DNA from: Candidatus Bathyarchaeota archaeon
GTDB lineage: Archaea; Thermoproteota; Bathyarchaeia; TCS64
NCBI GenBank assembly: GCA_030670015.1
Contig: DAOVCM010000020.1
Coordinates: forward strand, 1 to 9,798
Reading direction: 5' to 3'
DNA: 9,798 nucleotides
In this document: piece after piece, positions 1 through 6,338 of the stretch
Position numbering within the stretch: position 1 is the stretch's first letter
Layout: each line of letters begins with the position of its first letter
Translations under genes and position numbers: made by a program
The notes under the pieces: model-generated
What the model was told of the DNA's origin: nothing
Seen by the model: the letters and a program-made list of their open reading frames with translations, nothing else
Databases searched by the model: none

Positions 1-18
1 TGTTCTTATTTTGCCCAT
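1..18 (-). CDS. Start of a minus-strand gene leaving the window, possibly ribosomal protein S17e (partial)
   Basis: On the minus strand an ATG at 18-16 opens a frame that reads Met-Gly-Lys-Ile-Arg-Thr before the window ends. Archaeal and eukaryotic small-subunit protein S17e commonly begins Met-Gly-x-(Ile/Val)-Arg-Thr, so this could be its 5' end. A TATA-like stretch lies upstream on the same strand (72-81), which fits a gene start here. Only six residues are visible, so the identity is a guess from the N-terminal signature. The existence of some gene start is only a little better supported. Confidence 0.35.
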
Positions 19-348
19 GGTAACCACTTAGTCTCTTCCAGCGTTAGTGCTGATATGGAGAACTATCGATGTATTAAATATTATCTTTGAAAATGAATGT
101 CTCGAACACGGTTAGGGTTTAAGTAGGATAAGGACTGAGGGTTGGGCAAACTGCTGAATTCCAATGACTATTTATATCCGAAGATTCCCCGCTAGAATGT
201 TTTTTGGTTTGTTCTTGGGCTGGTTATCAACCTCGTATAGAAAGATGTTTACAAGGTTTTTTAGGTTCTTTTCAGCCTGTATTATACTAGAGAAATTTAC
301 TTAAAGAAAAGAGGGAAGAACATGCTCTTCTCGGTGGAAAAAGAGGCA
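19..348. other. Intergenic region without a recognisable gene
   Basis: No open frame of convincing length or composition lies between the left-edge minus-strand start and the histone promoter. The stretch is A/T-rich. It contains an isolated plus-strand TATA-like sequence (TATTTATAT, 169-177) followed about 25 nt later by T-rich sequence (about 200-215), so a short untranslated transcript is conceivable. No tRNA fold or C/D-box pair could be made out. It probably serves as the divergent promoter region for the two flanking genes. Confidence 0.5.
72..81 (-). promoter_or_regulatory. Candidate TATA box for the left-edge minus-strand gene
   Basis: On the minus strand this reads AATATTTAAT. Initiation about 25 nt downstream would fall near position 50, leaving a leader of about 30 nt before the ATG at 18. 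It is an A/T-rich match only, with no obvious BRE. Confidence 0.25.
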
Positions 349-360
349 AGTATTAAATAT
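349..360 (+). promoter_or_regulatory. Histone promoter (TATA box)
   Basis: AGTATTAAATAT is the best TATA-like element upstream of the histone. A start about 25 nt downstream (near 380) would give a leader of about 15-17 nt carrying the purine-rich ribosome binding site GAGAAGGG (383-390), which ends 6 nt before the ATG at 397. A complementary pair, CTCTTCTC (325-332) and GAGAAGAG (366-373), flanks the box. Confidence 0.45.
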
Positions 361-396
361 TTCTGGAGAAGAGAATAGAAAAGAGAAGGGTCTTTG

Positions 397-621
397 ATGG
401 TAAACGAGATAAAAGTCGCACCTATGCACAAACTGATAAAGAGGGCGGGAGAAGGAACGGTGAGGGTGAGTGAGGAAAGCGCAATAGCCTTGGGCAGTGT
501 ACTGGAGGAGATCGGCATCAAGGTAGCCAAAGAGGCAATTGTATTCGCGAGACACTCAGGCCGAAAGACTGTAAAGGAGAAGGACATAGAGATCGCCGCC
601 CAGAAAGTCCTTAGCCGATAG
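397..621 (+). CDS. Archaeal histone (HMf/HTa-like single histone fold)
   Basis: Small DNA-wrapping protein of 74 residues that dimerises through its histone fold and compacts chromosomal DNA. The fold covers nearly the whole chain: helix 1 (about 7-17), a loop with Arg-Val-Ser, the long helix 2 (about 27-53, containing KEAIVFARHSGRKT) and helix 3 with KEKDIEIAAQKVL. The ARHSGRKT segment matches the ARHAGRKT signature of HMfA/HMfB, and the RVSEES segment matches the L1 DNA-contacting loop. There is no long N- or C-terminal tail. A TTG at 394 would add one residue, but the ATG at 397 is better placed after the GAGAAGGG ribosome binding site. The reductase begins 40 nt downstream on the same strand, so partial co-transcription is possible. 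Confidence 0.95.
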   Translation: MVNEIKVAPMHKLIKRAGEGTVRVSEESAIALGSVLEEIGIKVAKEAIVFARHSGRKTVKEKDIEIAAQKVLSR

Positions 622-623
622 GG

Positions 624-631
624 TAATATAC
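624..631 (+). promoter_or_regulatory. Possible TATA box for the geranylgeranyl reductase
   Basis: TAATATAC sits just after the histone stop. Initiation about 26 nt downstream would be near 654, giving an almost leaderless mRNA for the ATG at 662. This agrees with the lack of a convincing ribosome binding site there. Read-through from the histone promoter is the alternative. Confidence 0.3.
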
Positions 632-661
632 ATAACGCCTGACGACTACTGTTGAAGTAGG

Positions 662-1855
662 ATGCGCCATCTCGATTGTGACGTAATCGTTGTCGGCGCG
701 GGGCCTGCCGGTAGCCTCGCTGCGAGGGCCGCAGCCGAACTAGGTATGGAGGTCATCTTTCTAGAGGAGCACCTCCAAGTTGGATACCCCATATTCTGCG
801 CAGAGGGCCTGAGCCTCGATGGAATAAAAGATGCTGGAGCCGAACCAAGGCCTCCAATTGTCTCTCAAGAGATCACAAAGGCTAGAGTCTACTCCCCTGA
901 CAGGAACTTTGTGGAGCTGAGTAGTACTGATTGGAAAGGCTTCAACTTGAACAGAGAAGTCTTTGACAAGATACTTTCAGAGAACGCCGTTGAGTCAGGG
1001 GCAAAGCTCATGATGAACACTAGGGCGACAAATGTCACAATGGATGAAGGCGCTGTAACAGGGGTCAAGGCTACAACTAATGGAAAGACGATGAGAATTA
1101 AAGCCAAGGTTGTTATTGGGGCCGACGGACATGCCTCCATCATCCGTAGGACCGCGGGGCTCGGCAGGTGGTTCTCCGACGTGGTAACATGTGCTCAGTT
1201 CAGATTAGGAGGCCTAAGTCTCGATGAGCCTGATGTTAACGAGTTCTATTTTGGCTCGAAGGTTGTCCCGGGTGGGTATGCATGGGTATTTCCAAAGTCC
1301 GGTGAGGTGGCCAACGTGGGACTGGGTGTGAGAAGGATCCATAAGGCGTCTCCTCTAGAGTACCTTAAACGATTCGTGGCCTCTGACCATAGATTGAAAG
1401 ACGGGGACATCATTCTGGTGAACGGTGGTATAACCCCTGTCTCTGGATGCATTGAGAGAGCCGTGGGTGATGGAGTGATGCTTACAGGAGACGCTGCTGG
1501 TCAGCTGATACCGATGACAGGGGCGGGCATCCACTCCGGCGTTGTCTCCGGGAGGATCGCAGGCGAGGTTGCAGCCAAAGCCTGTGAGGAGGGCGATGTC
1601 TCTGCAACTAGGCTCTCTGAGTACGAGCGACGCTTCGATAAATACTGGGGGAAGCGGATTAGGGACAGCCGCAGGGTGGTGGAGATGCTCGACAGGTTCA
1701 GCGACGAGGACCTCAATACCCTCGCCAGAGTTGTGACGAACGAGGATATCCTCAACCTTGCTAACGGAACCGCGGTGACTCGAACCCTCACCAAGATCAT
1801 GGCCCGGGCTCCTTTAGGAATAATCAGATTGGTCTCCGCCTATATGCGGGGATAA
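662..1855 (+). CDS. Geranylgeranyl reductase family flavoprotein
   Basis: Flavoprotein expected to saturate the geranylgeranyl chains of archaeal ether lipids at the membrane. At 397 residues it is the usual length of the family. The FAD Rossmann motif GAGPAG is at residues 12-17, with Glu35-Glu36 where the adenosine ribose is bound. A family-typical cysteine lies at 46 in FCAEG. The VIGADG motif comes near the middle. YAWVFP followed by eight residues and GLG fits the YxWxFPx(7-8)GxG substrate-binding signature described for archaeal geranylgeranyl reductases. GDAAGQLIPMTGAGI is the second FAD-binding motif. The start is the first ATG and leaves only eleven residues before the dinucleotide fold. 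Related digeranylgeranylglycerophospholipid reductases and plant ChlP share these motifs, so the exact lipid substrate cannot be read from sequence. Confidence 0.9.
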   Translation: MRHLDCDVIVVGAGPAGSLAARAAAELGMEVIFLEEHLQVGYPIFCAEGLSLDGIKDAGAEPRPPIVSQEITKARVYSPDRNFVELSSTDWKGFNLNREVFDKILSENAVESGAKLMMNTRATNVTMDEGAVTGVKATTNGKTMRIKAKVVIGADGHASIIRRTAGLGRWFSDVVTCAQFRLGGLSLDEPDVNEFYFGSKVVPGGYAWVFPKSGEVANVGLGVRRIHKASPLEYLKRFVASDHRLKDGDIILVNGGITPVSGCIERAVGDGVMLTGDAAGQLIPMTGAGIHSGVVSGRIAGEVAAKACEEGDVSATRLSEYERRFDKYWGKRIRDSRRVVEMLDRFSDEDLNTLARVVTNEDILNLANGTAVTRTLTKIMARAPLGIIRLVSAYMRG

Positions 1856-1866
1856 TTATTTGTAAC

Positions 1867-1917
1867 ATTCCGATATGAGGGTTCAACTTTAAATAAGGGG
1901 AGCTCATGTATCGGAAT
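1867..1917. repeat. Inverted repeat centred on a TATA-like box upstream of the thermosome
   Basis: ATTCCGATA (1867-1875) and TATCGGAAT (1909-1917) are perfect 9-bp inverted copies, extended by TGAG (1876-1879) and CTCA (1903-1906) with a two-base offset. The centre of symmetry (1892) coincides with TTTAAATA (1888-1895). A third related sequence, AATTCCGAATT, lies at 1964-1974. The geometry suits an operator for a dimeric regulator. A hairpin ending the upstream reductase transcript is the alternative. Confidence 0.55.
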
Positions 1918-1927
1918 CGTGGAAAAC

Positions 1928-1938
1928 CTTTATATTTT
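1928..1938 (+). promoter_or_regulatory. Main thermosome promoter (TATA box), with a possible second box upstream
   Basis: CTTTATATTTT is a good archaeal TATA box, preceded by purine-rich GGAAAACC that could act as BRE. Initiation about 26 nt downstream (near 1958-1960) leaves a leader of about 30 nt containing the ribosome binding site GGAGGT (1975-1980). A second TATA-like box, CTTTAAATAAG at 1888-1898, would start transcription near 1918 and give a leader of about 70 nt. Tandem promoters would suit a heat-responsive chaperonin gene. Confidence 0.6.
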
Positions 1939-1987
1939 GACTATAGTTGTGTTCTGTAGTTAAAATTCCGAATTGGAGGTAAATGGT

Positions 1988-3631
1988 ATGGCATATTTAA
2001 CGGGTCAACCGATTCTGATCTTGAAGGAGGGCTCCACCCGGAGCCGTGGACGAGACGCACGCAGGTCAAACATGATGGCTGCGCAGATAATAGCCGAGGT
2101 CCTGAAGACGACTCTCGGGCCGAGGGGTATGGACAAGATGCTCATCGACAGCCTCGGTGACATCACTATTACAAACGACGGGGCCACAGTGCTCGATGAG
2201 ATCGACGTCCAACACCCTGCGGCGAAGATGATGATCGAGATCGCTAAAACCCAGGACGACGAGGTAGGCGACGGGACAACCACGGCCGTCATCTTTGCGG
2301 GGGAGCTGTTGAAGAAGGCAGGGGATTTGCTCGATCAGAACATCCACCCCTCTATCATCATCTCCGGCTACCAGAAGGCAGCAGAGAAGGCACTCAAGAC
2401 AATGGAGAAAATTGCCCTTGATGTGGACTTCGAGGACAGAGAGACTCTTATGAAATTGGCTACCACGTCGATGCGGAGCAAGACCGTCGCAAAGTCGAGG
2501 GAACATCTCGCAGGGTTGGTCATCGACGCAATTAAACAGATCATTGAGGAGAGGGACAGCAAGATCATAGCAGATGTAGACAACGTTCAGATCGTTAAAA
2601 AAGAGGGTAAAAGCCTCAACGAGACGGAGCTCGTGCGAGGCATCATCATCGACAAGGAAGCTGTGCACGCCGGTATGCCCAAGAAGATAGACGGAGCCAA
2701 AATCGCCCTCATCGACGTCGCCATTGAGGTGGAGAAGACCGAGTTCGACGCGGAGATCCGCATCCGAAGCCCTGACGCTATCAAGGCATTCCTCGACCAG
2801 GAGGCTGATATGCTCCAGAAGATGGTGAATCAGGTGATAGATAGCGGGGCAAACGTTCTTTTCGCCCAGAAGGGCATCGACGATGTAGCCCAACACTTCC
2901 TATCGAAAGCAGGTATCCTCGCAGCTAGACGTGTTAAGAAATCCGACATGGAGAAGCTGGCCAAAGCCACCGGTGCAAAGGTCGTCTCCAACCTCTCAGA
3001 CCTGAAAAAATCCGATCTAGGGGCCTGTGAGGCTGTGGAGGAGAAGAAGGTAGGCGACGATAAAATGATCTTTGTCGAGGGCTGCAAAGACCCAAAGGCC
3101 GTGGCGATCTTCATCCGCGGGGGTCTGGAGAGGATGATCGACGAGGCTGAGCGGACGCTAAACGACGCCCTCTACGTTATTAGTGATGTCGCTGAGCTGG
3201 CTAAGATGGTGCCTGGAGGCGGAGCCATCGAGACGGAGCTCTCAAAGGCTGTCCGGGACTACGCACGGCAGGTCGGTGGCAGGGAGCAGCTCGCAATAGA
3301 AGCTTTCAGCGACGCCCTCGATGTAGTGCCAAGGACCCTGGCTGACAATGCAGGCCTCGACATTCTCGATACAATGGTAGCAATCAAGGCAGCTCACGAG
3401 AAGAAGGATGGTATGGCTATGGGAGTCAATGTCTTCAAGGAGGGCATCATCGACATGCTGGAACAGGGTGTCGTCGAGCCCATGGTCGTGAAACAACAGG
3501 CAATCAAGTCCGCCGTCGAGGTCTCATCCATGATCCTGAGGATCGACGACGTAGTGGCAGCATCAGCCCCCGCGGCTGGCCCAGGCGGCCCCGGTGGACC
3601 CGGCGATATGCCGGATATGGATGAGGAATAG
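1988..3631 (+). CDS. Thermosome subunit (group II chaperonin)
   Basis: ATP-driven cytosolic folding chaperonin that assembles into double rings with a built-in lid; 547 residues, the normal size. The N-terminal equatorial part shows TLGPRGMDKM (42-51), NDGAT (63-67) and the nucleotide-binding GDGTTT (94-99), all hallmark chaperonin motifs. The apical part follows in the middle. VPGGGAIETEL marks the return to the equatorial domain. The C-terminus is a Gly/Pro-rich run ending in acidic MPDMDEE, in place of the common GGM repeats. The ATG at 1988 is chosen because GGAGGT lies 7 nt upstream; a TTG at 1973 in the same frame would overlap that site. Only one subunit gene is visible here; others may exist elsewhere. 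The promoter carries a striking inverted repeat. Confidence 0.97.
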   Translation: MAYLTGQPILILKEGSTRSRGRDARRSNMMAAQIIAEVLKTTLGPRGMDKMLIDSLGDITITNDGATVLDEIDVQHPAAKMMIEIAKTQDDEVGDGTTTAVIFAGELLKKAGDLLDQNIHPSIIISGYQKAAEKALKTMEKIALDVDFEDRETLMKLATTSMRSKTVAKSREHLAGLVIDAIKQIIEERDSKIIADVDNVQIVKKEGKSLNETELVRGIIIDKEAVHAGMPKKIDGAKIALIDVAIEVEKTEFDAEIRIRSPDAIKAFLDQEADMLQKMVNQVIDSGANVLFAQKGIDDVAQHFLSKAGILAARRVKKSDMEKLAKATGAKVVSNLSDLKKSDLGACEAVEEKKVGDDKMIFVEGCKDPKAVAIFIRGGLERMIDEAERTLNDALYVISDVAELAKMVPGGGAIETELSKAVRDYARQVGGREQLAIEAFSDALDVVPRTLADNAGLDILDTMVAIKAAHEKKDGMAMGVNVFKEGIIDMLEQGVVEPMVVKQQAIKSAVEVSSMILRIDDVVAASAPAAGPGGPGGPGDMPDMDEE

Positions 3632-3697
3632 ACTCCTCTCTCCACTATTTTTATATGTTCAGTTCAAGTCTGAATTTTCTTAGGTAAATTTTATCCG

Positions 3698-3704
3698 GTA
3701 TAAT
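3698..3704 (+). promoter_or_regulatory. Candidate promoter of the DUF4438 gene
   Basis: TATAATT lies about 26 nt before the ATG at 3727, so initiation could fall on the start codon itself, giving a leaderless mRNA. A second TATA-like sequence (TTTTTATATG, 3647-3656) would give a leader of about 45 nt containing AGGT at 3712-3715. Either is possible. Both lie beyond the thermosome stop. Confidence 0.35.
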
Positions 3705-3726
3705 TGTAATTAGGTCCTGATCGTAG

Positions 3727-4617
3727 ATGTTGAAGACAAACAGGGATAGACTTGTAAAGGTCTCGGTTATAGGCGAGGTTGTAAGCCCAGTGCTGGGCTC
3801 AGCAATCTACAAGGTTACAGCTGACGGTGAGCCCGTCATACTGCCCGGTGTGGGAGGTATCACCTATAACATCCGGGTGGGGGATCTCGCCTGCGGATGG
3901 ATGGCGGATCACGTTGAGCCGGGTGTGAGCTTGGAGAACCGTGTATCGGACTCGCGGATGCCTCAAGCCCAGAGCCGTGCATTGAATGTGTTGAGTTGCA
4001 TCGGTAATGAGGCGACCGTGGTGAAGGGCGATGCTAAGGGAGAGAAGGGGGTCGTCGTCGGTAAGCATGGTGGCATCGAGCATGTGATGACCGATTTCCC
4101 GCCCGACGTGATGGAGAAGCTTGTTATTGAGGACAAGGTGATGGTGAAGGCATACGGCGTAGGTCTCAAGCTCTTGGACATACCTGAGGTGAGGGTGTTC
4201 AACATGGACCCCGGATTTCTGGATACCATTGACCCCCAGGTCGCCGATGGGAAGCTCCAGATACCTGTAACCCACAGGATACCGGCGGCCATAATGGGCT
4301 CGGGCTTAGGGAGTAGCCACGTTTCATCAGGGGACTATGACATCACCCTCTTCTGCGAAGAGACCGTTGAGGAGTATGGCCTCGAGGACCTGAGGCTCGG
4401 CGACCTCGTGGCCATCATAGACGCTGACCAGAGCTATGGAAGAATCTTCAGACGGGGCGCCGTCTCCATTGGTATCGTCACACACAGCAACTGTGTCATC
4501 GCCGGTCACGGTCCCGGCTGCACGACCCTATTCACGTCGAAGACAGGAAAGATCGAGCCTGTGATCGACGAGAAGGCCAACATCGCGCACATCCTGAAGC
4601 TCAGAGACGACATTTAA
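3727..4617 (+). CDS. DUF4438 family protein, function unknown
   Basis: Soluble protein of 296 residues without signal peptide or membrane segment. The opening LKTNRDRLVKVSVIGEVVSP, the central GSGLGSSHVSSGDYDI and the C-terminal THSNCVIAGHGPGCTTLF are recognisable as the DUF4438 family, which has a structural representative in Thermotoga maritima but no established activity. Glycine-rich loops, a conserved-looking cysteine/histidine cluster (HSNC and GHGPGC) and acidic residues in DADQSYGR hint at a small-molecule or metal site; that is inference. The gene follows the thermosome by 95 nt on the same strand but appears to have its own promoter. T-rich sequence follows the stop. No neighbour suggests a pathway. 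Confidence 0.8.
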   Translation: MLKTNRDRLVKVSVIGEVVSPVLGSAIYKVTADGEPVILPGVGGITYNIRVGDLACGWMADHVEPGVSLENRVSDSRMPQAQSRALNVLSCIGNEATVVKGDAKGEKGVVVGKHGGIEHVMTDFPPDVMEKLVIEDKVMVKAYGVGLKLLDIPEVRVFNMDPGFLDTIDPQVADGKLQIPVTHRIPAAIMGSGLGSSHVSSGDYDITLFCEETVEEYGLEDLRLGDLVAIIDADQSYGRIFRRGAVSIGIVTHSNCVIAGHGPGCTTLFTSKTGKIEPVIDEKANIAHILKLRDDI

Positions 4618-4650
4618 TCATTCTTTCTCATTTCATTGACTTTTTCCCTG
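4618..4650 (+). terminator. T-rich probable termination zone after DUF4438
   Basis: Directly after the TAA stop there are repeated short T runs (CATTCTTTCTCATTTCATT, then GACTTTTTCCC). Archaeal RNA polymerase stops at T-rich stretches without needing a hairpin, and none is seen here. The tRNA promoter begins just after. Confidence 0.35.
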
Positions 4651-4658
4651 GGTATAGA

Positions 4659-4670
4659 AGATTTAAATCT
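4659..4670 (+). promoter_or_regulatory. tRNA-Glu promoter (palindromic TATA box)
   Basis: AGATTTAAATCT is a 12-bp perfect palindrome with a TATA-like core. Initiation about 26 nt from its centre (near 4691) would give a precursor with a leader of about 10 nt before the tRNA at 4701. Confidence 0.5.
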
Positions 4671-4700
4671 GGGCTGCTGGGATGTGTCTATAGCATCTGT

Positions 4701-4779
4701 GCTCCTGTCGTCTAGTTCGGTCAAGGATACGGGCCTCTCGAGTCTGTGATCCCGGGTTCAAATCCCGGCGGGAGCACCA
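4701..4779 (+). tRNA. tRNA-Glu, anticodon CUC, with encoded CCA
   Basis: A full cloverleaf can be drawn. The acceptor stem GCTCCTG (4701-4707) pairs with CGGGAGC (4769-4775), including one U-G pair. The D arm is 4710-4728 with GG at 4719-4720. The anticodon stem CGGGC/GTCTG (4730-4734 with 4742-4746, two G-U pairs) has loop CTCTCGA and anticodon CTC at 4737-4739. The T stem CCGGG/CCCGG encloses loop TTCAAAT. The discriminator is A4776 and CCA is encoded at 4777-4779. The variable loop is 5 nt and there is no intron. CUC reads GAG codons for glutamate. Confidence 0.95.
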
Positions 4780-4853
4780 ACTAAAAATTCTAATTATTGG
4801 TTAAGAAACCTCTTACTCGCTGTAGTGGTTACAATCATGTGAAAAATATTCCA

Positions 4854-5537
4854 TCACTCTTTTAGGGCGTCCTCTACTGCCCTCTGGACGAGATGAGCCG
4901 CCACATGAATGGGTGCGTCCGAGAAGAGTCGTTCAATTCGTCTCGAAGCGAGACAAGGGTAGATCTGAACCAATGTTGCAGCCCTCGAACTGGCTTTCTT
5001 CACACTTGACCCAGGAAGCTTTTCCGCCATGAACCATGTTGAGCCACAGGGAGCTCCCCTCAGAACCTGTACACGACTGATGATTTCACTCTCTGTCTCG
5101 ATTTTTAGACGTGGTGAACCAAAGGTGTTGGCGAACTCGTCGATGTGTGGAGTGCCAATGAGCGTGAGAGCACAAAAGGGTCGTGGGAAAATGATGTTTA
5201 TGGACGATTCCTCAAGCTCAGCTCTGATCTGCCTCTCAAGCCCGAGTGGGAGCCAAGCGTAGTTGTCCACCGGGGCTATGACCGCCCTGACTGATACATG
5301 TTTTAGAATAGTTGGTAGCAGGGAGAAGGCTGAGGGGCTCTCTCCCATGAAGAGGACTAGGTCACACTCCTCACTAAGCCTGAAACCCATATCCAACTCC
5401 TCTGGCTCCTCTATGATTAGTGGTAGTTTCTCGGGCAGAGGTTGGAGTCGAATATCCCAACCTGATGGTGACCGTTGCCGGATGTTCTCTAGGATACGTA
5501 TTCCATATCTGCCCTGGGTAAAGACGAGAAGTCTCAA
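4854..5537 (-). CDS. DUF166 family protein
   Basis: Protein of 227 residues of the archaeal DUF166 family (PF02593), sometimes mislabelled as thymidylate synthase; its biochemical role is not established. It starts with a TTG (5537-5535) directly before RLLVFTQGRYGIRI, the usual N-terminus; no ATG lies upstream in frame. GAGGT about 10 nt ahead on the minus strand can serve as ribosome binding site. Family landmarks are the early VFTQGRYG, PVDNYAWLP, IIFPRPFCAL, FGSPRLKIE, RGAPCGSTWFMAEKL and YPCLASRR. The cysteines in PFC, APCG and YPC are typical of the family and could bind metal or an Fe-S cluster (inference). There are no membrane segments. It is divergent from the Nudix gene, with separate TATA boxes about 25 nt apart. 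Confidence 0.85.
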   Translation of the reverse strand: MRLLVFTQGRYGIRILENIRQRSPSGWDIRLQPLPEKLPLIIEEPEELDMGFRLSEECDLVLFMGESPSAFSLLPTILKHVSVRAVIAPVDNYAWLPLGLERQIRAELEESSINIIFPRPFCALTLIGTPHIDEFANTFGSPRLKIETESEIISRVQVLRGAPCGSTWFMAEKLPGSSVKKASSRAATLVQIYPCLASRRIERLFSDAPIHVAAHLVQRAVEDALKE

Positions 5538-5576
5538 CTTTAAGCTGACCTCTCTGGTCCCTAACGATCCACAGGT

Positions 5577-5584
5577 TATAAATC
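5577..5584 (-). promoter_or_regulatory. DUF166 promoter (TATA box, minus strand)
   Basis: Read on the minus strand this is ATTTATAA. Initiation about 25 nt downstream would be near 5555, giving a leader of about 17 nt with the GAGGT ribosome binding site before the TTG start. Confidence 0.45.
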
Positions 5585-5604
5585 GTGTGAGCTGTCAGAG
5601 CTTC

Positions 5605-5612
5605 TTTATATG
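5605..5612 (+). promoter_or_regulatory. Nudix gene promoter (TATA box)
   Basis: TTTATATG within CTTCTTTATATG. Initiation about 25 nt downstream (5632-5635) leaves fewer than ten nucleotides before the ATG at 5642, so the mRNA would be essentially leaderless. No ribosome binding site is visible, which agrees. Confidence 0.5.
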
Positions 5613-5641
5613 TATCTTAGTCACGATTCAATGCAATTAAC

Positions 5642-6079
5642 ATGAGCAGGAGGCGCCTCTATCCAGATAAGCCGATGGTTGGTGTCGGGATTCTCATAAG
5701 GGACAGGGACCGCTATCTCCTCATCAAGCGGGCAGCTGAGCCAGACGCAGGGCTCTGGACTGTTCCAGGTGGCCTCGTCGAAGTAGGGGAGAGAGCTGCT
5801 GAAGCTGCTGTGCGCGAAGCTAAAGAAGAGACAGGCTTAGATGTTGAGATATTGGAAGTCATAGATGTCGTTGACAAGATCGTAATGGACGAGAACTCTC
5901 GTATAATGTATCACTTTGTCATAATAGACTACCTTGCAACCCCAATTGGTGGCTCATTAAAGGCGGCTTCTGATGCGTTAGACGCCCAGTGGTTAGAAGC
6001 TGAAGAATTCCCACGATATGCACTCTCCCCAACCCTCATCGAACTCCTAAAACGCATGGAACTCTATCCGAAGAGGTGA
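5642..6079 (+). CDS. Nudix hydrolase, ADP-ribose pyrophosphatase-like
   Basis: Protein of 145 residues with a complete Nudix box at 44-66 (GLVEVGERAAEAAVREAKEE followed by TGL), matching GX5EX7REUXEEXGU, including the metal-binding glutamates of REAKEE. PMVGVGILIRDRDRYLLIKR forms the first strands of the fold, and LWTVPGG precedes the box. Nudix enzymes cleave nucleoside diphosphates linked to another group using Mg2+. The overall pattern is closest to small ADP-ribose or nucleotide-sugar pyrophosphatases or MutT-like housecleaning enzymes, but the substrate cannot be assigned. The ATG start follows a TATA box by 30 nt. It is divergent from DUF166, and 259 nt of non-coding sequence follow. 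Confidence 0.93.
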   Translation: MSRRRLYPDKPMVGVGILIRDRDRYLLIKRAAEPDAGLWTVPGGLVEVGERAAEAAVREAKEETGLDVEILEVIDVVDKIVMDENSRIMYHFVIIDYLATPIGGSLKAASDALDAQWLEAEEFPRYALSPTLIELLKRMELYPKR

Positions 6080-6297
6080 TCCAAGCCACGGTCTTGCATC
6101 TCTAATAACTTTCACAGTTCATTCAATTTTTCAATCGGAGTCCATCGTAGGCTAGAAAAGGGATAGGGTTCAGGGGTTCTGTATGTGAGCATCTGTCTAA
6201 AACAGGATCCTACGTAATCGCCTTCAACTGAGAGAAGCCTCTCAAACGAACATTATTATGAGGTTTTAAAGTCATTGTAAGGCCCACCTCGCTCTAA
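6080..6297. other. Intergenic sequence between the Nudix gene and pyrB
   Basis: No open frame is convincing here. Two small inverted repeats occur: CTGT/ACAG (6193-6196 with 6202-6205) and TGAGAG/CTCTCA (6229-6234 with 6239-6244) around a four-base AAGC loop. A further TATA-like GGTTTTAAAG lies near 6262-6271. The 6-bp hairpin could belong to an untranslated RNA or a transcript end. Nothing more can be supported. Confidence 0.4.
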
Positions 6298-6306
6298 TTT
6301 TTTAAA
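6298..6306 (+). promoter_or_regulatory. pyrB promoter (TATA box)
   Basis: TTTTTTAAA is centred near 6303. Initiation about 26 nt on (near 6329) would give a leader of about 10 nt to the ATG at 6339, or place the GTG at 6330 at the very 5' end. No ribosome binding site is visible, consistent with near-leaderless initiation. Confidence 0.4.
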
Positions 6307-6338
6307 CAGTTCTGCCCTATGTTTAATCGGTGTTATGT

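Noticed and set aside
1..90. Plus-strand frame open from the left edge to a TGA at 88-90
   Set aside because: Only 29 codons with unremarkable composition, conflicts with the minus-strand start and promoter signals, and no family is recognised.
297..587. Minus-strand frames overlapping the histone gene and its leader
   Set aside because: The purine-rich leader and histone reading frame explain them; products are low-complexity Ser/Phe/Leu.
2066..2896. Minus-strand open frame of 276 codons inside the thermosome gene
   Set aside because: It lies fully antisense to a clear chaperonin, its product resembles no family I know, and long antisense frames are common opposite biased codon use.
3799..4275. 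Minus-strand frame of 158 codons opposite DUF4438
   Set aside because: Antisense shadow of a well-conserved gene; His- and Leu-rich product without recognisable motifs.
5263..5640. Plus-strand frame of 125 codons ending just before the Nudix gene
   Set aside because: Mostly antisense to DUF166 and crosses both divergent promoters; Ser/Arg-rich composition without motifs. DUF166 motifs on the other strand are clear.
6190..6245. Small hairpins between the Nudix gene and pyrB as a pyrimidine riboswitch or attenuator
   Set aside because: The stems are 4-6 bp, lie upstream of the probable pyrB TATA box and so outside its transcript, and match no known leader.
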